NCBI GenBank assembly: GCA_013397695.1
Contig: VYZI01000184.1
Location: forward strand, 324,174 to 388,173
Length of the DNA: 64,000 bases
Reading direction: 5' to 3'
Origin: Centropus unirufus
Taxonomy: Eukaryota > Chordata > Aves > Cuculiformes > Centropidae
Shown in pieces: positions 49,886 through 63,900 of this stretch (its first letter is position 1; every line of letters begins with the position of its first letter). The notes under the pieces are model-generated. The model did no database searches. It saw only the letters and a program-made list of their open reading frames with translations, and was not told the DNA's origin. The translations under genes were made by a program, and so were the position numbers.

Positions 49886-51694
49886 GTATGAATTGAGTTA
49901 ATTATCCTAATAATGCATGTGATATTCATGAATATTAATGTATCACATTTGTGTTATTCTCACTGAAAACAGAATGCTTTCAATATGTGATTAGTATTTA
50001 GTGAGTATACTAGGATGTTTCTGGCTATGCAGCTGTTTCCACTTCAATCCAAAGTGTCTTTGGAATTGGGTATTTCAAGTACAGATATTATCTTATTCTG
50101 CATTTGAGTACTGTTCCAGATGGACTGATAAGCGATTCTTTCTAGAAGCGGTATTATATGGCTAAATTTCTACCAGCCTGATCCAAAAAGTGCTAAAATC
50201 AATGAAAATAGTCCCATCAATGTTTCTTGGTTTTAAATGAAACTCAATGAACTCCCAAGTTGATGTTAAATAAATGTACTTACAACACAGAGGGACTGGG
50301 GAGAACAGCAGCAGCGGAGAGGATTAAGGAAGCATCATAAATATGAATAGCTGTAGTTTAAACCTTAACCTGCAACGTTCTATTACATTTACAAGATTTC
50401 ACTACAAGTATTCATGATACTACTTATCACATAGAGGATTCAGATGGGGGTGATGTAGTAATGTTTTAGGCCAGGAACTCAAGCATGATACTCAAAATTT
50501 TTTTTAAACACATGAGATTTTTAAAATGTGCATAATACAAAGCATCAAGGTAGATTTAAGTCCTTTTCCTGAAACATTCACCTATCTCTTAGTGCAGGCA
50601 GAGTACATGATGTATTGGTATTGAGATATTATAGTGAAAAACACCAAAGAGATATAAATACATGCACACAAAGGCAAGCTCTGTGCTTTGAGTAATACTG
50701 AAGAACAAAAGTTTTGCCCTGTGGCTACCTTAGCTATTTTGGGGAAATATTTTTTTTTCTCTTTTCTCATCAAATTGGAAACTTGCTTAGAACTGATATC
50801 AGTCCTACACGATAATCACTTTCATGAAGAATCTATAAAAAACATTGCTATCAACATTAAAAAAAATGTATCCATTCACCTAGAAATCAGAAGCTTTTTG
50901 AGTAACACAGGATTAGAGATAGTTCTGGAAGTTTTGAGTCAATGGAATTCTGTTCCTAAAGCTCTGCTGTGTTTTGGAGAAGGACTTCATTCTTTTAGAG
51001 TTAGCATTCAATATAATTGGAATTACTCTAAAAGAAGAAAAAAAAGCAAATATTTTAAAGGACTCTGGGACTAAAATGATTCAACCACCTCTATGTAAAA
51101 TAGATTTACATTATTTAAAATAAAAGTAACTAAAGTTTTTCATCAGGTCTAAAATTTGCCTAGACTTTTTCACATTGTTAGTTTTAATCGCCTTTCATAA
51201 AGCTTTTCATTAACAATGAAACTCCTAGTGCACTTACTACAAGCAAGTGAACCACCTGAATTAAAAGTCAAAACTTCATTTCTCTGTAAGAGCTTTAAAA
51301 ATAACTTGGTCTGAATCCTTGCAGCCACTTGAGCAACTTCGTCCAGCTTTCTGCACCAGAAAGCCAGCGGAATAACTCAGGTCTGTTTAATATTATTGAT
51401 ATTACCCACAAGCTACTTGTTCATACATTTTTATAGTCTTATCCTAAAGTATCATAAGCAGACAATGATAGGCCAATAATGTGATCTACTTTCTTTCCAG
51501 AGTTACTTTGATTTTTCAATACTTGCAGTTGTTTTTTCTTCATTAATTGAAATTGTTCCCATTAAGAAGCACGGTCACGGATGAGGGATGATGGAAGGTA
51601 CTGCTTTCTCAGAGAAATTCTGCATTAAATGTAGGTCATTGTAACAGCACTGAGTTGAGGGAACATAGGATCAGCTTGGCTGACAGTCAGGACT
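49886..51694. other. AT-rich non-coding stretch
   Basis: About 1.8 kb. A 128-codon frame (50688-51074, +) is open but consists of AT-driven residues without motifs. No repeat is recognised. Confidence 0.55.
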
Positions 51695-52258
51695 GTGATG
51701 AACTGATGATGATGCCCTTCTACTCTGCTATTGTGAGACCCTACCTGGAGTCCTGTGTGCAGTTGGGGAATCCCCAACATAAGAAGGATATGGAACTGTT
51801 GGAACCAGGTCCAGAGGATGCTACAAAGATGATCAGAGGGATGGAGCACCTCTGCTGTGAGGACAGGCTGAGAGAGTTGGGATTGTTCAGCCTGGAGAGG
51901 CTCTGAGGAGACCTTATAGCAGCCTTCCTTTCCCAAAAAAGGGCTACAGGAAAGCTGTAGAAGGACTTTTTACAAGGACATGGAGTGATAGGATGAGTGG
52001 GAATGCTTTTGTGTTAGAAGGGGGAAGATTTAGGCTAGACATTAGGAAGAAATTCTTTACAATGAGAGTGGTGAGACCCTGGCCCAGGTTGCCCAGGGAA
52101 GCTGTGGCTGCCCCCTCCCTAGAGTTGTTCAAGGCCACATTGGATGGGGCCTTGAGCAGCCTGGTCTAGTGGGAAGCATCCCTGCTCATGGCAAGGGGAT
52201 TGGAACAGGGTGATCTTTAAAGTCCTTTCCAACCCAGACCATTCTATGATTCTCTGAA
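51695..52258 (+). mobile_element. CR1 LINE, 3' 560 bp, sense orientation
   Basis: This is the longest young-type CR1 copy in the window. The reading frame at 51700-51903 shows the ORF2 C-terminus: VRPYLESCVQLGNPQHKKDM, ATKMIRGMEHL, DRLRELGLFSLERL, then a stop. The DNA continues with AGACATTAGGAAGAAATTCT, AGAGTGGTGAGACCCTGGCC, AGGTTGCCCAGGGAAGCTGT, GGCCTTGAGCAGCCTGGTCT, CTCATGGCAAGGGGATTGGA and the end ATTCTATGATTCTCTGA. It is 5'-truncated just downstream of the RT core, with several frame breaks after 51903, so it is inactive. Confidence 0.94.
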
Positions 52259-53939
52259 GGCACTGTATGGTCACAAGAACGAGCTGCCTCTTTCTGTCCT
52301 CCCTGCTGAAGCCACAAAAGGCGAGCTGAATAACAGTCGTATAGTACACCTAAGGAATATAATCAGGACCATTACCCGCCCAATATTACCAGTTTTACCA
52401 TGGGAGAGATATTCCTTTGTTTTTAAACAGAAATAACATTTGTGTTGCTGCTGATAATACCTGTTTAGATTGCAGTAGTTCCACATGGCTCTGGTAGACA
52501 AATATTTCTTATATTCAGTAGAGGAAAAAGTAAGGGGGGAGGGGGAGTAAAAAAAAATCACATTTTTTCAAGGTCTAACGACTTCCGTATATGAAGCTGG
52601 GCCAAATTTGGAATTTTCTTTAACACGGACGTGAAATACATAACTTTCATGTCCACCATCTTTTCAGTAGTGCGAAGGTGCATTAAAAAATTACATGGTG
52701 CATGGCTCTTCTAGGTTATTGATCAGATTTTTATGTTTAAGTAATATCTCTCTAAATGGCCCATCTTGAGATTAGATTAAAGCTCTTGGTATTGCTGAGG
52801 TAGTGAGAAGTGTTTCTTCATACAGCTTTTGAAGGTGTTATTCATGAGCCATCAGTTACTTTGAACACTGGAGTGGAGAGAGAAGGGTGACACGCTTGTG
52901 TTTTGTAATTCTTAATATGCTTTATACATGTATTATTAATAATAAGATAGGAAAAATTGAAGATATTTGTTTTAGGCAAATGCACTTCTTTGCTTTAGAC
53001 TGTCACGACTGCTTTAATCTTTTTTGATTTCCCATTTTACTTGAAATCTGAAAGTAAACTGAAGGTACATTATTAAAAAACTGACAGGTCATACAAGATC
53101 TGATCCTGGATTATGAACATCTCTTAAAAACTGAAATGCTGCAATTGCATTGAATTAAATGAAGAATCAAATACAAAGAATGTGATTTGAAAGAGATTTT
53201 TTAGATACACATCCTTTAGTTTGAATCTCAACAGTCTTCACCTAATTTCTTTCTGCTTCATCTTGGAACAAACCCCAATTTTGTCGGGATTTTTTTATAT
53301 TTGTCTCCACATTCCAATTTGGATTTCAGCTGGTTCTCCAGGCATGTCAGAGGTTCCCCACTACCTAGGCTTTAATTTAAGACATCTTTGGTTAAGGAAG
53401 AGGAATAATATCTGTTTGTGTTTTATTAAGACCAATGTGTGGGTTTTCCATTCACTTAAGTGAAAGAGAGTTTACTGTTTGTCTTCCTGAGTTTTTAGTG
53501 CAGCATGTGCAGCATCATCCTGATCCCACGTCATGAAAATGATTTTCAATAACTGCTTTTGTATTTTTACTGAATTCAAAAGACAGAATTTTCCCTCCTT
53601 TTCTAGTCTCTTTGCATGGTCTCCAGAATTACTTCTGCAGTGTGAAGAAGAATGATGGTATTAAACAGAAATACAAGGAGAAAATAAATTATGTGTAGAG
53701 TCTAGATATTTTTCTCAATTGTAGTAGCAATCATGGAAGTTACAACTCCCACTTTGTAAGGTCTCCTTTCATCTATTTTATTTGGGTTTTTATTCCTTAG
53801 AAATAAATCCTAAGAAACCATCTAAAATACAGCAAAAATATCTCAGGTTGAACCCAGATATTGGGACAGGGCAGTGGGAAGACCTCTACCTCTCCACCTT
53901 CTAGCCAGCTACTGTAAATACTTAACATTTTCCAGCTTG
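52259..53939. other. AT-rich non-coding stretch
   Basis: About 1.7 kb between a sense and an antisense CR1. A G-rich run (52531-52548) is the only compositional oddity. No gene is recognised. Confidence 0.6.
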
Positions 53940-54310
53940 GGCTGACAGCCAGCTTTTAATCAATGATGTCAATATAGTACTTGTTCCTGTCTTCTTGTTT
54001 CCCCACCAATTTCTAATGTGACAGCTTATCAAATGCCTGGGTGAAACGCAGACAGATTGCTTTCATCACCTTTCTATCATTTATTTCCTTGGTCACCCTT
54101 TCAAAGAACTCACTTGGATTTGTTTGGCAAATATATATTAGTTGGAGTTTGGGATTTTTTTTTCTGTCTGTCATCCTCCGAGCAGTAGACCCTGTTTTCC
54201 TTGATGATTGATATGAGTGTTTTGCCCCGAGGATAGGTCAGTCTAAGGAGCTGCATTTTCCCCTCCTGCTGCTTTCTTGACTAGTGGCTAACATTTAACC
54301 CTTTTCAAGT
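53940..54310 (-). mobile_element. Ancient CR1 LINE, reverse-transcriptase segment, antisense
   Basis: Patchy but ordered antisense similarity to the RT part of an old CR1: CTTATCAAATGCCTGGGTGA, GGTCACCCTTTCAAAGAACT, TTGGATTTGTTTGGCAA, then AGGTCAGTCTAAGGAGCTGC and TTGACTAGTGGCTAACATTT. In intact relatives these blocks encode consecutive pieces of the polymerase domain. All frames are broken. The boundaries are approximate and the middle is poorly matched. Confidence 0.68.
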
Positions 54311-57300
54311 TGCTCATCTGCAACAGAGCAGACTCACTGAAAGGCAGTCGGCTTCTGAAGACCAAGGTGGTATCAAGGAGATGGAAAAAAACCCTTGAAA
54401 AACCAAATCTGTTCGAGTCTGCTGATGTTCTTTTAAGCTGGCATGTCACCTGCTGCAGCAACTTGTACGAGGAAAGCCTAGAAACCTCCTGTTTGTGATT
54501 TCACCCGGTTAACTGTGTTTTTCAGCTGGCTGCACACTGCTGGGCTTTGTAAGCATAGCGCAGAGAAATCAAATGCTAGGCTCTACTTCTGAAAGGTTAA
54601 AGTAAATAATGAAAACTGAAGCTAGGACTGTTTCATGGGGTGGTGATTTTTACTGGCAATATCCCACATAATATAGGGACAGGCTCTCAAATGGCAATTC
54701 CTGGCAGGAGACCAGCCAGCCCCACTCTAGAAATGCTGGGTGTCACCTTCCAGTTCTCTGTGCCTGCCTTCAGGGTGGGAAGGGATCCTGGAAGGGCATG
54801 TCTTGGGGAATTCAGATTGGGAATGGAGTGCATGATGCCACCAACCCGTTCCCAGCTGCTGAGGATTGGGATTCCTGCCTGTTGCATGAGAGGGCTTTGC
54901 GCTGTACCCCATGCTGTCAATGTGTTTTTATCAGAATTGTTTCTAACACATCAAGCCCTACTGGAAAGTCAAACAGAAATCAGCTGCCTGGCCTGTGATT
55001 TTTCAGGCAGTGGCAATGCTCAGGGAGTGTTCAGAAGTCTCACTCTCCTGCAGAAACTTTTCAAAAACATTGCCACTTTACCACAAAGGGAAAATTCTGG
55101 CCAACCCAGAAGCTCCTGGTGATGAAGAGAAGATGCTAGATAATTTCTAGATGGCTCTTAGCAGCTTACTCTTCTGATGTCCATATTTAAGGTTGCCTGA
55201 ATCTTGTGTCTAGTCCCTAAAATCTGGGTCACACCACGTGTATTAAAAAATTCATATGCTTTAAGTGAGTTTCTTCCCTTTTGCAGCCTCCAGTATCGTT
55301 ACAACTGACTCTTTGTTGACTAATGCTTTCAAGGCCTTTTCTCTGATGCTTACGCCACTCCTGTAAGACTCCTACCCAAATTACTGAGAAGTTCAATGTT
55401 AGCTCTTGTAGAGATGAATTATTGGCCTACTCTCCCCCACAGGGACCACAGGCCACAAGACCTTCTTAGGTAAGGATCTCATAACAATGGAGGATTGCAA
55501 TTACATCGTTGACATAATACAAATACGTGCGCTGTGCTAATGAGAGGTATAACTTCCAAATTAATTCTATGATACAGTTCAAGCACGTGGATCCATGAAT
55601 AATGTTCATAGTGTCAGACAGAGACAATCTATTACTGTCCATAACCCTTATAAGTAATGAAAGAATATTTTCCCATTATTTTATCCTTTGATTATCCCGC
55701 TATTTCATCTTTTAAAGAAGGACAAAATTAATATTGTTCCTTAGATTTGAATTTAAATACAGATATGAGCTGGCTTAATTAATCATCAGTGTGGATGACT
55801 AAACTGTATAATACCTACCAAACCAATTAAAAGATAGTTAGTACTGTCAAAGCCATTTGGCAGTACATAATGGGTGGGAAATATGAATAAAGACATAGTG
55901 CTCAGCCTGCAGGTCTTCTATGGCTGTTTTGAGAGCCTATTTATCCGGGCAGGAATAAACAAAGTTGGGTAAGGTACAATAGTTGACTATGCAAAATGAC
56001 AGGAACAGAGTTTTAAGAGCTCTACTTAGAGCCAGTGTACTATAGTCATATAGACGTTTTAATTTAACTTATTTTCATGAAGGAATATCTATAGAAAAGC
56101 TTTATATGTTTTCTATGTGAAAGAGTGTGAATTATAATATCCAGACAGATCAAAGTCTACCTTCCATGTCCACATCCTCAGCTTGCTCAAAATCCATATA
56201 ATTTAAAAAAAAACCTACCAACTTTGTCTTTCTATTCTTTTAGTTTAATTACAGTGGTACAAATAAATACTCATTCTATCTGTGGTTTCCAGTTTCAAAA
56301 CCTGACCATCTAAAAATACTGCAAAATCTTGGAAGAAGGGGCAAAAGAGGTAGAAAGAGATTCATTATCCCATACATGTTTTTTTTTTTTAACTAACAGT
56401 TGCACACTGCTTTGGTCTCATTAGATTTAGTGAGTCTAAAAAGAGTGACCTTCACATACTTGGACGTTCCTCTTGTGTCACTTTAGCATCGCAAGATTTA
56501 CTGTAATGCTGAAGGATAAAACTCTGTAGCATTGCTAATTAATTGTAAACGTTGCTTCTGCAAATTCTCTCCTTTGCATGGAGACAGGAAGGATTCTACA
56601 TGATTCTGGTTGCTATATCAATAAATAAAATGGAGATGAAAAGACCATGTTCTGCTCGCTCCCGAAAGCCCCATTGAAATTGCATATTTAACAGCATTGA
56701 CATAAGGTGTCTTTGTATCAAGTAAAAAAAAAATTGTGATTTAATTGAGGCAAGTGTTAATTCTGCTTCAGTGGACATTTCAGACATGAGTCTCCAGGGA
56801 AATCTAATCCCAACAAAGAAATAGATTTAGCTGCAAATGAGGCTCAGCTTTTTCCTCCGCTGTTCAGAAGGCAAGAAATGCTTAAATACCGCCCCAGGTC
56901 TGTGGTATCCAGCGTGCTAGCAGGTCATGCAGATTTTACATACTGCAGCACTCTGCCATTCAGAAATAAATTAAATAAATAAAGTGCAAACTTGAGCTTC
57001 TCTCCATGGCAACCGCTGCACTGCTCAGCCTCGTGCCACTTCCTGAACAACTGCACGTAACAAAATAAGCCAGCAGCCAGCACAGGGAAAAATAATAGGG
57101 AGAGGTTTATAAAATCTGCCCAGGCTGTCAGGCGTGGACTTTGTAAAGAATTTTAGGGCTGCCTTTTTGAAGTTCGTTTCAGGGTGTTCTCTGGTTTGTT
57201 CTGGTTTGTCCTCACTGTAGCAGGGGAGGCAGGAGATGGGGGAGTAATGGGACAACTAAAGCCTGGATGGGGCAGAGCGATGCCCTCCTGCAACTTCCTT

Positions 57301-57556
57301 GCCCCATTTCTTGTCTCACGAGGCAGGCAGGAGGAAGGCCAGCCTGCCCCTGGGTTTTTCCAGAGCTATCAGCACCAGGATGCTGCCAAGATTCTTCCCA
57401 AAGACATATGAGCTGCACTGGAAAGCAAGCTGCAATAGCCAGGTGATGAAGCGGGCTGTTGGCAACAAGTCACACAAATCCCTGAATTGGGTTCAGCCCT
57501 GTAAAAGTCGTCAGTTGTACCTCCTTAACCTCTCTCACCGAGTAAAAAGGATTTTT

Positions 57557-57590
57557 AGGACAGTGTTATCTCTCAGGACAGTGTTATCTC
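57557..57590 (+). repeat. Tandem duplication, 18-bp unit
   Basis: AGGACAGTGTTATCTCTC (57557-57574) is repeated at once as AGGACAGTGTTATCTC (57575-57590). The copies are identical over 16 bp, so the duplication is likely recent. Confidence 0.92.
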
Positions 57591-58590
57591 ATCCAAAATA
57601 CCCTGGAGAAGGGGCCACAAGACATATCTAGGTGTCGCCTCGTGAGAAGCCACTTGGGAAGGCATCAGCGCATCCCAAGTGTGCCGGCAATTAAATTCCA
57701 TGGAGGGAATTGGAGCAATAATTACCCGCCTGCTCCAATCCTCTTTGAGTTTTGAGAAAAAAATCTTGGGCACAGGTAGACCCCGCGATGGTGTAAGTGT
57801 GGGCTATGCTTTTCCTACAGTTTTGCACTTTTGAGCAGAGACGTTTAAGCAGGTCTGGCGGAGCGAGCAGCTGTAAGGGCCAGCTTGGCTTTTCATCCAG
57901 CTCATTGATTTAGCTAGGAACAGGTTGGCAGTCCTCTAGCAAAACTTTTGTCTTACTGCAGAGATGTGATTCTTCTAGCATGTATTTTCATGCTAACATA
58001 AAGTTAATAAAGGTTAATAAAGGGATTAAATACCTTTGTGCCTCCAGCAGGAGTAGGGAGCAGATTTAGTGGCCTGCAACTCCACCTGTGGAGGCCTTCC
58101 AGTTCTAGTGGATTCCTTTTCTAAGAATCCTTCGTATTCCTCCAGATTACTTTTTTTGGTACTTGATACCATGTGAGAGATGCAAACTCTGTATACAGAC
58201 TTTATAAGCGTACACTGAGCAAGGATCCATAAATGTCTAAAGTGTGCACTTTGCAAATGTGCGTATGTAGATACATACTTTTCCTTAGCCCATTTCTGAA
58301 CCCAATTATAACATGATTTTCAGAAGTAATTGATTTAAATAAATTTTAAGTTACATAGAAAATGCTAAGCCCATTTTATACCAGGCAAACATTTTGTTAG
58401 ACTTTGCAAATGTGCTGACTTACCAGAACTGTGCAACCAGCAGCCTCTGCTCATCAGGAGCTGGTGGCTATTGAGAGCATTAATGCAGGGAAAAAGGAAA
58501 AAAAACAACTTTCTCCTTTTTTTGTTAGTGATGAATTGATTCTAAGTGTCTTTTCAGAATGCTTTCGTCTCAAATCAATGAGGCAACTTG

Positions 58591-58632
58591 CCAGGCAAAT
58601 GCATCCAGGCAAATGCATCCAGGTCACTGCAT
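58591..58632 (+). repeat. Tandem repeat, 14-bp unit, three copies
   Basis: CCAGGCAAATGCAT occurs twice perfectly (58591-58604, 58605-58618) and a third diverged unit CCAGGTCACTGCAT follows (58619-58632). Each perfect unit contains ATGCAT and an ATGCAAAT-like octamer word on the minus strand, which may be coincidental. Confidence 0.9.
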
Positions 58633-60931
58633 GAGAGAGACACACTTTGCATGGGTCACTGGATACTCAACTGTGTAAACAGGACGGAACAGCTCCAGCT
58701 GTAGAGAAAATAGCATTATTTTGGCAGGTGGGGTACTCCCCTGTCATTGGGAGATTTAGAGTTAAGTCCCAGCCTCAGATCAGGCAGTGTATAGGCACCA
58801 AGCCGGGAATCTGACCATTCGCCTTTTCGCTGCGTTTTAATAGCAATGTCTACACCACGTCTTCCTGATGAAAAATTTTAAAATGTTTTTATTTTGTGCC
58901 AGTATGGATTAATATTTAAGAACCAAGCCTCATTTTAATGATGCTGTTTATGAGGAAGAAGTGACTGGCTAGCAGGACTTCCTGGCTCATCATTCAGAAA
59001 CAGTTTTAGGTCATTTTTTTCTGCTAAATAAGCAGAATTTGGGAGATTTAGTCAACTGAATTTATATGAGTGTACATACGTACATGTATGATTGAGAGAA
59101 TAGGGGATAAAATGGAAAAATGAAGATATGAGCAGTGTAGTCAGAAACATGACTTTACGGATCCCATTGTCCAGCAGCTGCTTTGGATTTTTTCTTTTTG
59201 CAGCTTCAAGGAATGTCCTCGCAGCTGCAGGTTCTCTGTAGCCCATTTCATCCTGGCAAACGTTGAGCAGGTTTGCTCTTCTACCATGGCATGTGTTGGA
59301 AATGCTCTCTGCTGGGTGATTTGCTGCACTTGGAGTCAGCCAAAGTCTTTTCTTCCTTTGTGGGACTCGTGTAGACTCAGGTAGAGTGACAGCCTGCTTG
59401 GAGAAGCAGAGCCGAGAGCTGAAGGCAGCACTCGAACATCTTCCTGTTATCAGTGAGGGATTATACACACATCTTCATAGTTTCAGGTCATAGCTGTGTG
59501 GCACTTTTCTAGATGTAACCGGGTATTTCTGTTGCTCTTAATGCAGGCATTTTAGAAAGCTGTGCTATTTCAGGCTGATTTCGGCTGTATATTTTACAGG
59601 CTGGCTATGACAGCTCTGTGCTATAGCATAATCTGGACCATTTTTCTAACATAATTTCTTAGGGGACAGAAAAAAAATGACACCTAATCAGGGTGAAGAG
59701 ATGCATATAGTAGGCTCAAGGTGGGTAAAGCACCACATGCAACTCATTGACTTCAGCAAGAGGTGTATTTTTTTGTCCAAAGGTGGATTTGAGCCTTCGA
59801 GACATAGTTTATGTGTGTTATACTCATATGGTTCCTGAAAATGGCTCTAAGGGGTGTTTTACAGAGATGTGTGCCAAAGCTCAAAATCACTTCAAATCTT
59901 AGTTATTCTTTGAAGTAGTCAGCAAGGACTAATCATCTTATCAAAATTTGAAGTGACATATTGAAGTAGTCACTTGGATGCGCGATCCAGATAATAAATG
60001 TTCAGAAAGAGACTTACTTTGTATGTTCTGTACTGCTCTAATGTCTCTGCAAATCATGTATACATCCTCAGACATCTTTAAACTAGTTTTGTAAGTACTG
60101 GTTGCAGAGCAGCCACTGTACGCTACAGCTTTGTGTGGCTTAATCCACCTGTTTATTTTGTACCCAAGGCTTAGGGATTTGCAGCTAGAGCAAAACATCT
60201 GGATACACCACCTTGAGGAGCTGTTGCTGACTGCAATATAATCCCAAAGCTTTTGCGAAGCTGAGGGAGCCAGTTGTTGATTGCAGGTCTAAAAGACTGT
60301 CTAAAAGCCCTTTGAATGTGGCTAACAGTATGCTGACCCTCAGCTCATGTACTCTCCTTTCCAATGGGCTTATTAGCTCAGACTCATCACCATACTAATT
60401 GCTTTTCATATTTTACAAATATAAGCTATGTAAGATGGACAAGTGAACACGTGTCTGCTTATAAATAACTATTCAGGCATTGAATGAGCCAAATTGTGGT
60501 GGAACTGTGAGACATGGAATGTCTTGGTGCCCAGATGCCTCCTTTGGTTTTCCTATAACAGCCTGAATATTGTGTGTCTTAGATGGGGTGCAAAAGAGGT
60601 TTGGGATACGAAACTACCAAAGCTGAGCTGAGTTTCCCTCTGGTTCTTTTTCATCTCAGTGGAAAGCATCCCAAATCTCAACTTTCACCTTGGCATAAAC
60701 GAGCAAGAGTAAATCCCTTTGCATGATTAGTCTGTTGAAACAGAGAAATAGCTTAGCAACTCTTTGGTAGCCTGTGAAGAGCAACTGGCTCATTGCTCCT
60801 GTCTATAACAGTTCTTTTGTGTTCATAGCTTATCTGAATAGTGCATTAACTGGGGATTAAACAGACCTAGTTATTAAAGTAGCCCGTTGCATGACTTCCA
60901 GAAGAAACCACCTCACTTTACTGTATCCCAA

Positions 60932-60981
60932 TTCATAAATTGTGAAGACACTGACTTTCATAAATTGTGAAAACACTGACT
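60932..60981 (+). repeat. Tandem duplication, 25-bp unit
   Basis: Two adjacent 25-bp copies (60932-60956 and 60957-60981) begin TTCATAAATTGTGAA and end ACACTGACT, differing at a single base (G or A at unit position 16). It is a recent slippage or duplication event. Confidence 0.93.
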
Positions 60982-63900
60982 ATTCCATCAAGAAAACTGA
61001 GGTGTACTGATGAAGAGAGGGATTCATCTTGGAGAGAGGTATTATTATAATAATTATTTATTTCCTAGATCACAAAAAATAATTTTTAACTAGTATTTAA
61101 TGCATTCACTTAATAAAACAAGAAATTTTATAGATATCTTGAGAGGGTTGCTAAGTGAAGAACATCAGAAATAGAGTTCGAGGGAACAGATTGAATAGGT
61201 GAAAAAATGACTGCCTTGTGTCTCCTGAGGGGATTTAGGTGCTTCCTAGTCACAAGCTTGTCCAGTAAGTTCAAGATGATGCAATTAATAACAAAATATT
61301 TGTCTCTTAGGGAGATTAGAGGTAGTAATGTAATCTGAAATCTAAATCTTCGAAATCTTAGGTAGAAAGAGGGATAGATCTTGCTTAGATATAGAGGCAG
61401 AATTGGAGTTATATATGTATGTAGTCAGACCAGATATGAGAATCTAGATCCCCTTGTAAATCCATCCCTGAAAGTGAGTTCTCTTAGTTTGAAATAGGAA
61501 GTCTTTGTCAAAACGATTGCTTAAATTCGGACACCACACATGTATATGAGTGCCACAAAAAGGGTGTGAACTGTATTTCTTTTCAGAATATCAATTATGA
61601 GCAAATAGGTGAAATTCATGAGAATGATACATGCATGTACACAATTGTGCACAGAAATTAAGCAGATGGTAATTAATGCCTGCAGAAAAGGAGACAAGCG
61701 CACCGAAAGTTCTGAGACCCTTTCCATCTCCAGAGCTTTCAATCTTCTATTTCTATTAGAGAAGAAAAATCAAGACAGAAAAACCAAAGAAATAACTGGA
61801 GGATGTATTTTGGAACAGTATGTAATTCAGTACAGATTGCCTTTATCTTCATGTTAATAATGTTTTCCAAATGCCAAAATATTATGTTTTTGTTAAAAAT
61901 AAAAACAAAATCTAATAACCTAAGGTTGGGAGGGGAGAGGGAGAGCTGCTTGATTTCTTTAGCAATAGTAACAGCTGTAGCACAGCTGAGTTCTTATAAG
62001 TATAGTGGGGAAAAGCTACACCATTAATGATAGAGTATTTATCATATGTTATTCTCCAGGCTGTGGATGTTATCTAAAAGTGCTTTGTGTCAACTGTAAT
62101 GAAATGGCCAGAATTTTCATTATAGAAAGCATAAATTGCCAAAGGCAAATATATTATGAGGGAAACTGTCAATGTGATAATCGTGCACTCCTGTCACTAA
62201 ATAACATTAAATATATGTATTTATGAATATGCTAGCCCTCTAGACCATTTACTGGTAGAGTAACTGGAAGACCATGCACTGGGAATCTTTTATTCTTTCT
62301 GTCATCTTTTTATTGCTGCATAGCCTATAGAGATCCCACATTACAATGCATTTGAAAAGTATTATAAATAGGTCAGACTACCACTACTTGCCCAGCTGCA
62401 GTCAGACACTTGTAATAATATCACTTTAGGAATTACAAAATCATTTGAGCAATAAATTAGCTTGCAATTCAAGGGAAATGAAAATAAGTCAATGCAAGTT
62501 GGGCCTTTGTGAAAAATATGAAGTCAGCTGGTTTTACTGATGAAACACATGCTTCTCATATAAATCTTTTAAATGCTTTGGGTGGTAATAATCAAAGAAG
62601 TATTGGCTAAGATCATTTTAGCAGTTTAACAGTAACAAGTAGCTAGCTTGCAAGCACTGAATTTAAAAAAATATATTATGAAAATCATCACCTTTAGGTA
62701 TTTAAAAAAACCAGCAATTGTTTACTATGAATAACTTAAGATTTTGTATCTCCAACAGGAATGGTTCCTAACCGTAAGAATTAAAACCTAGTCAATCAAT
62801 CTACTGTTTCTGAATTTTAGGGTTGTTTTTTACAAAAAGACCCCAAACATGATGTGAATATCATGTATTAATTTATTTATTATCATAAATAAAATGATGC
62901 ATTAGAAATACATTTCCCCAAGTTGGGGACCATATGCATAGGGTGGGGAAAAAAAAGGACGGAGTAAAAAGAAGGTGAAAGGGAAGAACGCCAAGTTCTT
63001 CTTGGCCTCTGTCAGTGAATGAGCTCTATCTTACTCAAGTTACCTACCTAGGAACCAGGGAGGAATCTGAAATGCAAGGGAAGAAAAAGAGAGACGGTGT
63101 TATCCATCCTCACCAAAAGGGAAAGAGAATGAGACACATAGAGGATATCCACCAAATAGTTCGACTACTGCCCAGCTCTCTGTTGTGGATGCTCTGTGTC
63201 TGCATTCCAGAGGCACCTTCTAGACATCGACGGGAGCTGGAATATGCTCCAGTCCTGGTTTCAAACAAAGGAAACCTCAGCTGAGCTAGCACCCCAACCT
63301 GGCTCACTTTAAAGTTAGCCAAGATACCAGAGAAGGAAGAGGAAATGAGACTTTGGGTATAAATTAAAACTGTGCTTTCTTGATTTATCATTTGATTCTT
63401 TAACTTCACTTACAGTTTTGAAATCAACAAAAACAACACTGTTTTTCTAGTTTCTGTATGTGTAGAATGACCTTCGTATTGACAAGCCCAAACATGTTGG
63501 GCAGAACTCAGTTCAGGATTAAAATATTAAATATAAGTGTCTATGGTTGAAATAGGTGTCTAAAATCCCAATATAATCAGAGAAGGTCTCATCCATGCTG
63601 CCTTGCTCACAGCACAGACTCAGTTGACTGTATTGAATAAATCTTTCTATCTATGGCAGTTTAGATGCCCAAGGCATATGCAGACACCTCTATTAAGTGT
63701 GTAGCTAGTAAGGAATTAAATCTCACCCATAGTATCTTACAGAAAAATTAGAGCCTTTATATAACAAGGTGAGATAGCTGCAAGAGCCATTTGCTACCCT
63801 TGATATTCCAGCACAGTATGGAGATTGTGGCTGTATTTATGAAGGTAAACTAAACCTGCCCAGGAATGGTGAGGGCGGTGAAGCCATGGGGCACGGTCTG

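Noticed and set aside
50688..51074. 128-codon plus-strand frame
   Set aside because: AT-driven residues, no domain, no flanking splice or promoter evidence.
63015..63284. 89-codon frame containing VTYLG, superficially like a retroviral polymerase word
   Set aside because: The residues on either side do not continue the similarity and no neighbouring retroviral domain is present.
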